DNA from: Nodosilinea sp. LEGE 07088
GTDB taxonomy: Bacteria; Cyanobacteriota; Cyanobacteriia; Phormidesmidales; Phormidesmidaceae
DNA length: 34,064 bases
Reading direction: 5' to 3'
Assembly (NCBI RefSeq): GCF_015207395.1
Contig: NZ_JADEWX010000050.1
Span: forward strand, 1-34,064
Shown here: positions 33,889 through 34,064 of the stretch, piece by piece
Numbering within the stretch: position 1 is the first letter of the stretch
Layout: the number at the start of each line of letters is the position of its first letter
The notes under the pieces: model-generated
The model's input: the letters and a program-made list of their open reading frames with translations, nothing else
Told to the model about the DNA's origin: nothing
Databases searched by the model: none
Translations under genes and position numbers: made by a program

Positions 33889-34064
33889 TCAGATATTTTG
33901 CATTTTGCCAGTGGCCAGAGCTAACAAGATTGCAGCTCCAAAGGCGAGGCGATACCACACAAAGATCCAGGTGCTGTGCTGCTTCAAGAACCGCAGCAAC
34001 CAAAAAATGGCCAGGTAAGACGATACTAGAGCCGCCATCAGCCCACCCAAGAGCGGGATCACCC
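33889..34064 (-). CDS. uppP: Undecaprenyl-diphosphatase UppP/BacA, C-terminal part (5' end outside window)
   Basis: Reading leftward from the window edge, the last 58 codons before the TGA at 33891-33889 encode 'LLGGLMAALVSSYLAIFWLL', 'RFLKQHSTWIFVWYRLAFGA' and 'AILLALATGKMQNI'. The pattern of two hydrophobic helices around 'RFLKxHS...FVWYRLxxG' is the C-terminus of UppP, the membrane phosphatase that recycles undecaprenyl pyrophosphate to the lipid carrier for peptidoglycan. Only the end is present, so catalytic residues cannot be checked. The gene would start beyond the right edge. Confidence 0.8.
   Translation of the reverse strand, partial: VIPLLGGLMAALVSSYLAIFWLLRFLKQHSTWIFVWYRLAFGAAILLALATGKMQNI

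Overview
The window is a stretch of cyanobacterial chromosome. The evidence is photosystem I subunit PsaD, the psaD-trpE and rimO-crhR gene pairs known from Synechocystis, BtpA, Tic20-like and CPP1-like proteins, a VKOR-thioredoxin fusion, C5-pathway HemL, and many copies of the HIP1 octamer GCGATCGC. The DNA looks GC-rich, which would fit a Leptolyngbya/Nodosilinea-type filamentous lineage, but the genus cannot be fixed from the sequence alone. Almost everything is housekeeping or conserved cyanobacterial core. I see no prophage, insertion sequence, CRISPR array, toxin-antitoxin pair or defence island, and no tRNA or rRNA gene.

Layout. 1-1475: the end of 4-hydroxyphenylpyruvate dioxygenase and a CPP1-like J-domain membrane protein. 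1476-2668: a decayed zone with two gene relics lying tail to tail, a NhaP-type Na+/H+ antiporter (+) and a TrkA-type K+ channel regulator (-), both frameshifted and internally deleted. 2669-6023: an SDR oxidoreductase, psaD and trpE. 6024-8422: a secreted protein of unknown role, an SLH-domain protein and a coiled-coil protein. 8746-10940: rpsF with a very strong terminator, a FAH-family hydrolase, a Tic20-like protein and a small cysteine-rich protein. 11077-13900: crhR and rimO as one leftward operon. 14261-18120: btpA, VKOR-Trx, a glutamine synthetase-like gene behind a good NtcA-type promoter, and a small tautomerase. 18725-21836: pntAB. 22134-25906: a DUF4340 protein, purU, a DEDD exonuclease and a long-form CbiX/SirB chelatase with a histidine-rich tail. 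26353-28615: ftsE and hemL. 28725-34064 (all leftward): MoeB-rhodanese, a JAMM peptidase, a TolC-family outer-membrane protein, a PDZ/radical SAM/DUF512 protein and the 3' end of uppP.

How the genes fit together. Photosynthesis and tetrapyrrole functions recur (psaD, btpA, hemL, the sirohydrochlorin chelatase, the CPP1-like protein, and hppD for tocopherol/plastoquinone-type quinones). Redox and envelope functions come next (pntAB, VKOR-Trx, TolC, SLH protein, FtsE, UppP). The points most worth a second look are the paired antiporter/TrkA relics, the NtcA promoter of the GS-like gene, the MoeB-rhodanese/JAMM pair whose MoeB lacks the usual zinc cysteines, a TetR-style dyad in the likely tolC promoter, and a tiny conserved-looking Cys protein. 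Start codons were re-chosen where the longest reading frame began at an implausible TTG or lacked a ribosome binding site (CPP1-like, Tic20-like, crhR, VKOR, pntA).
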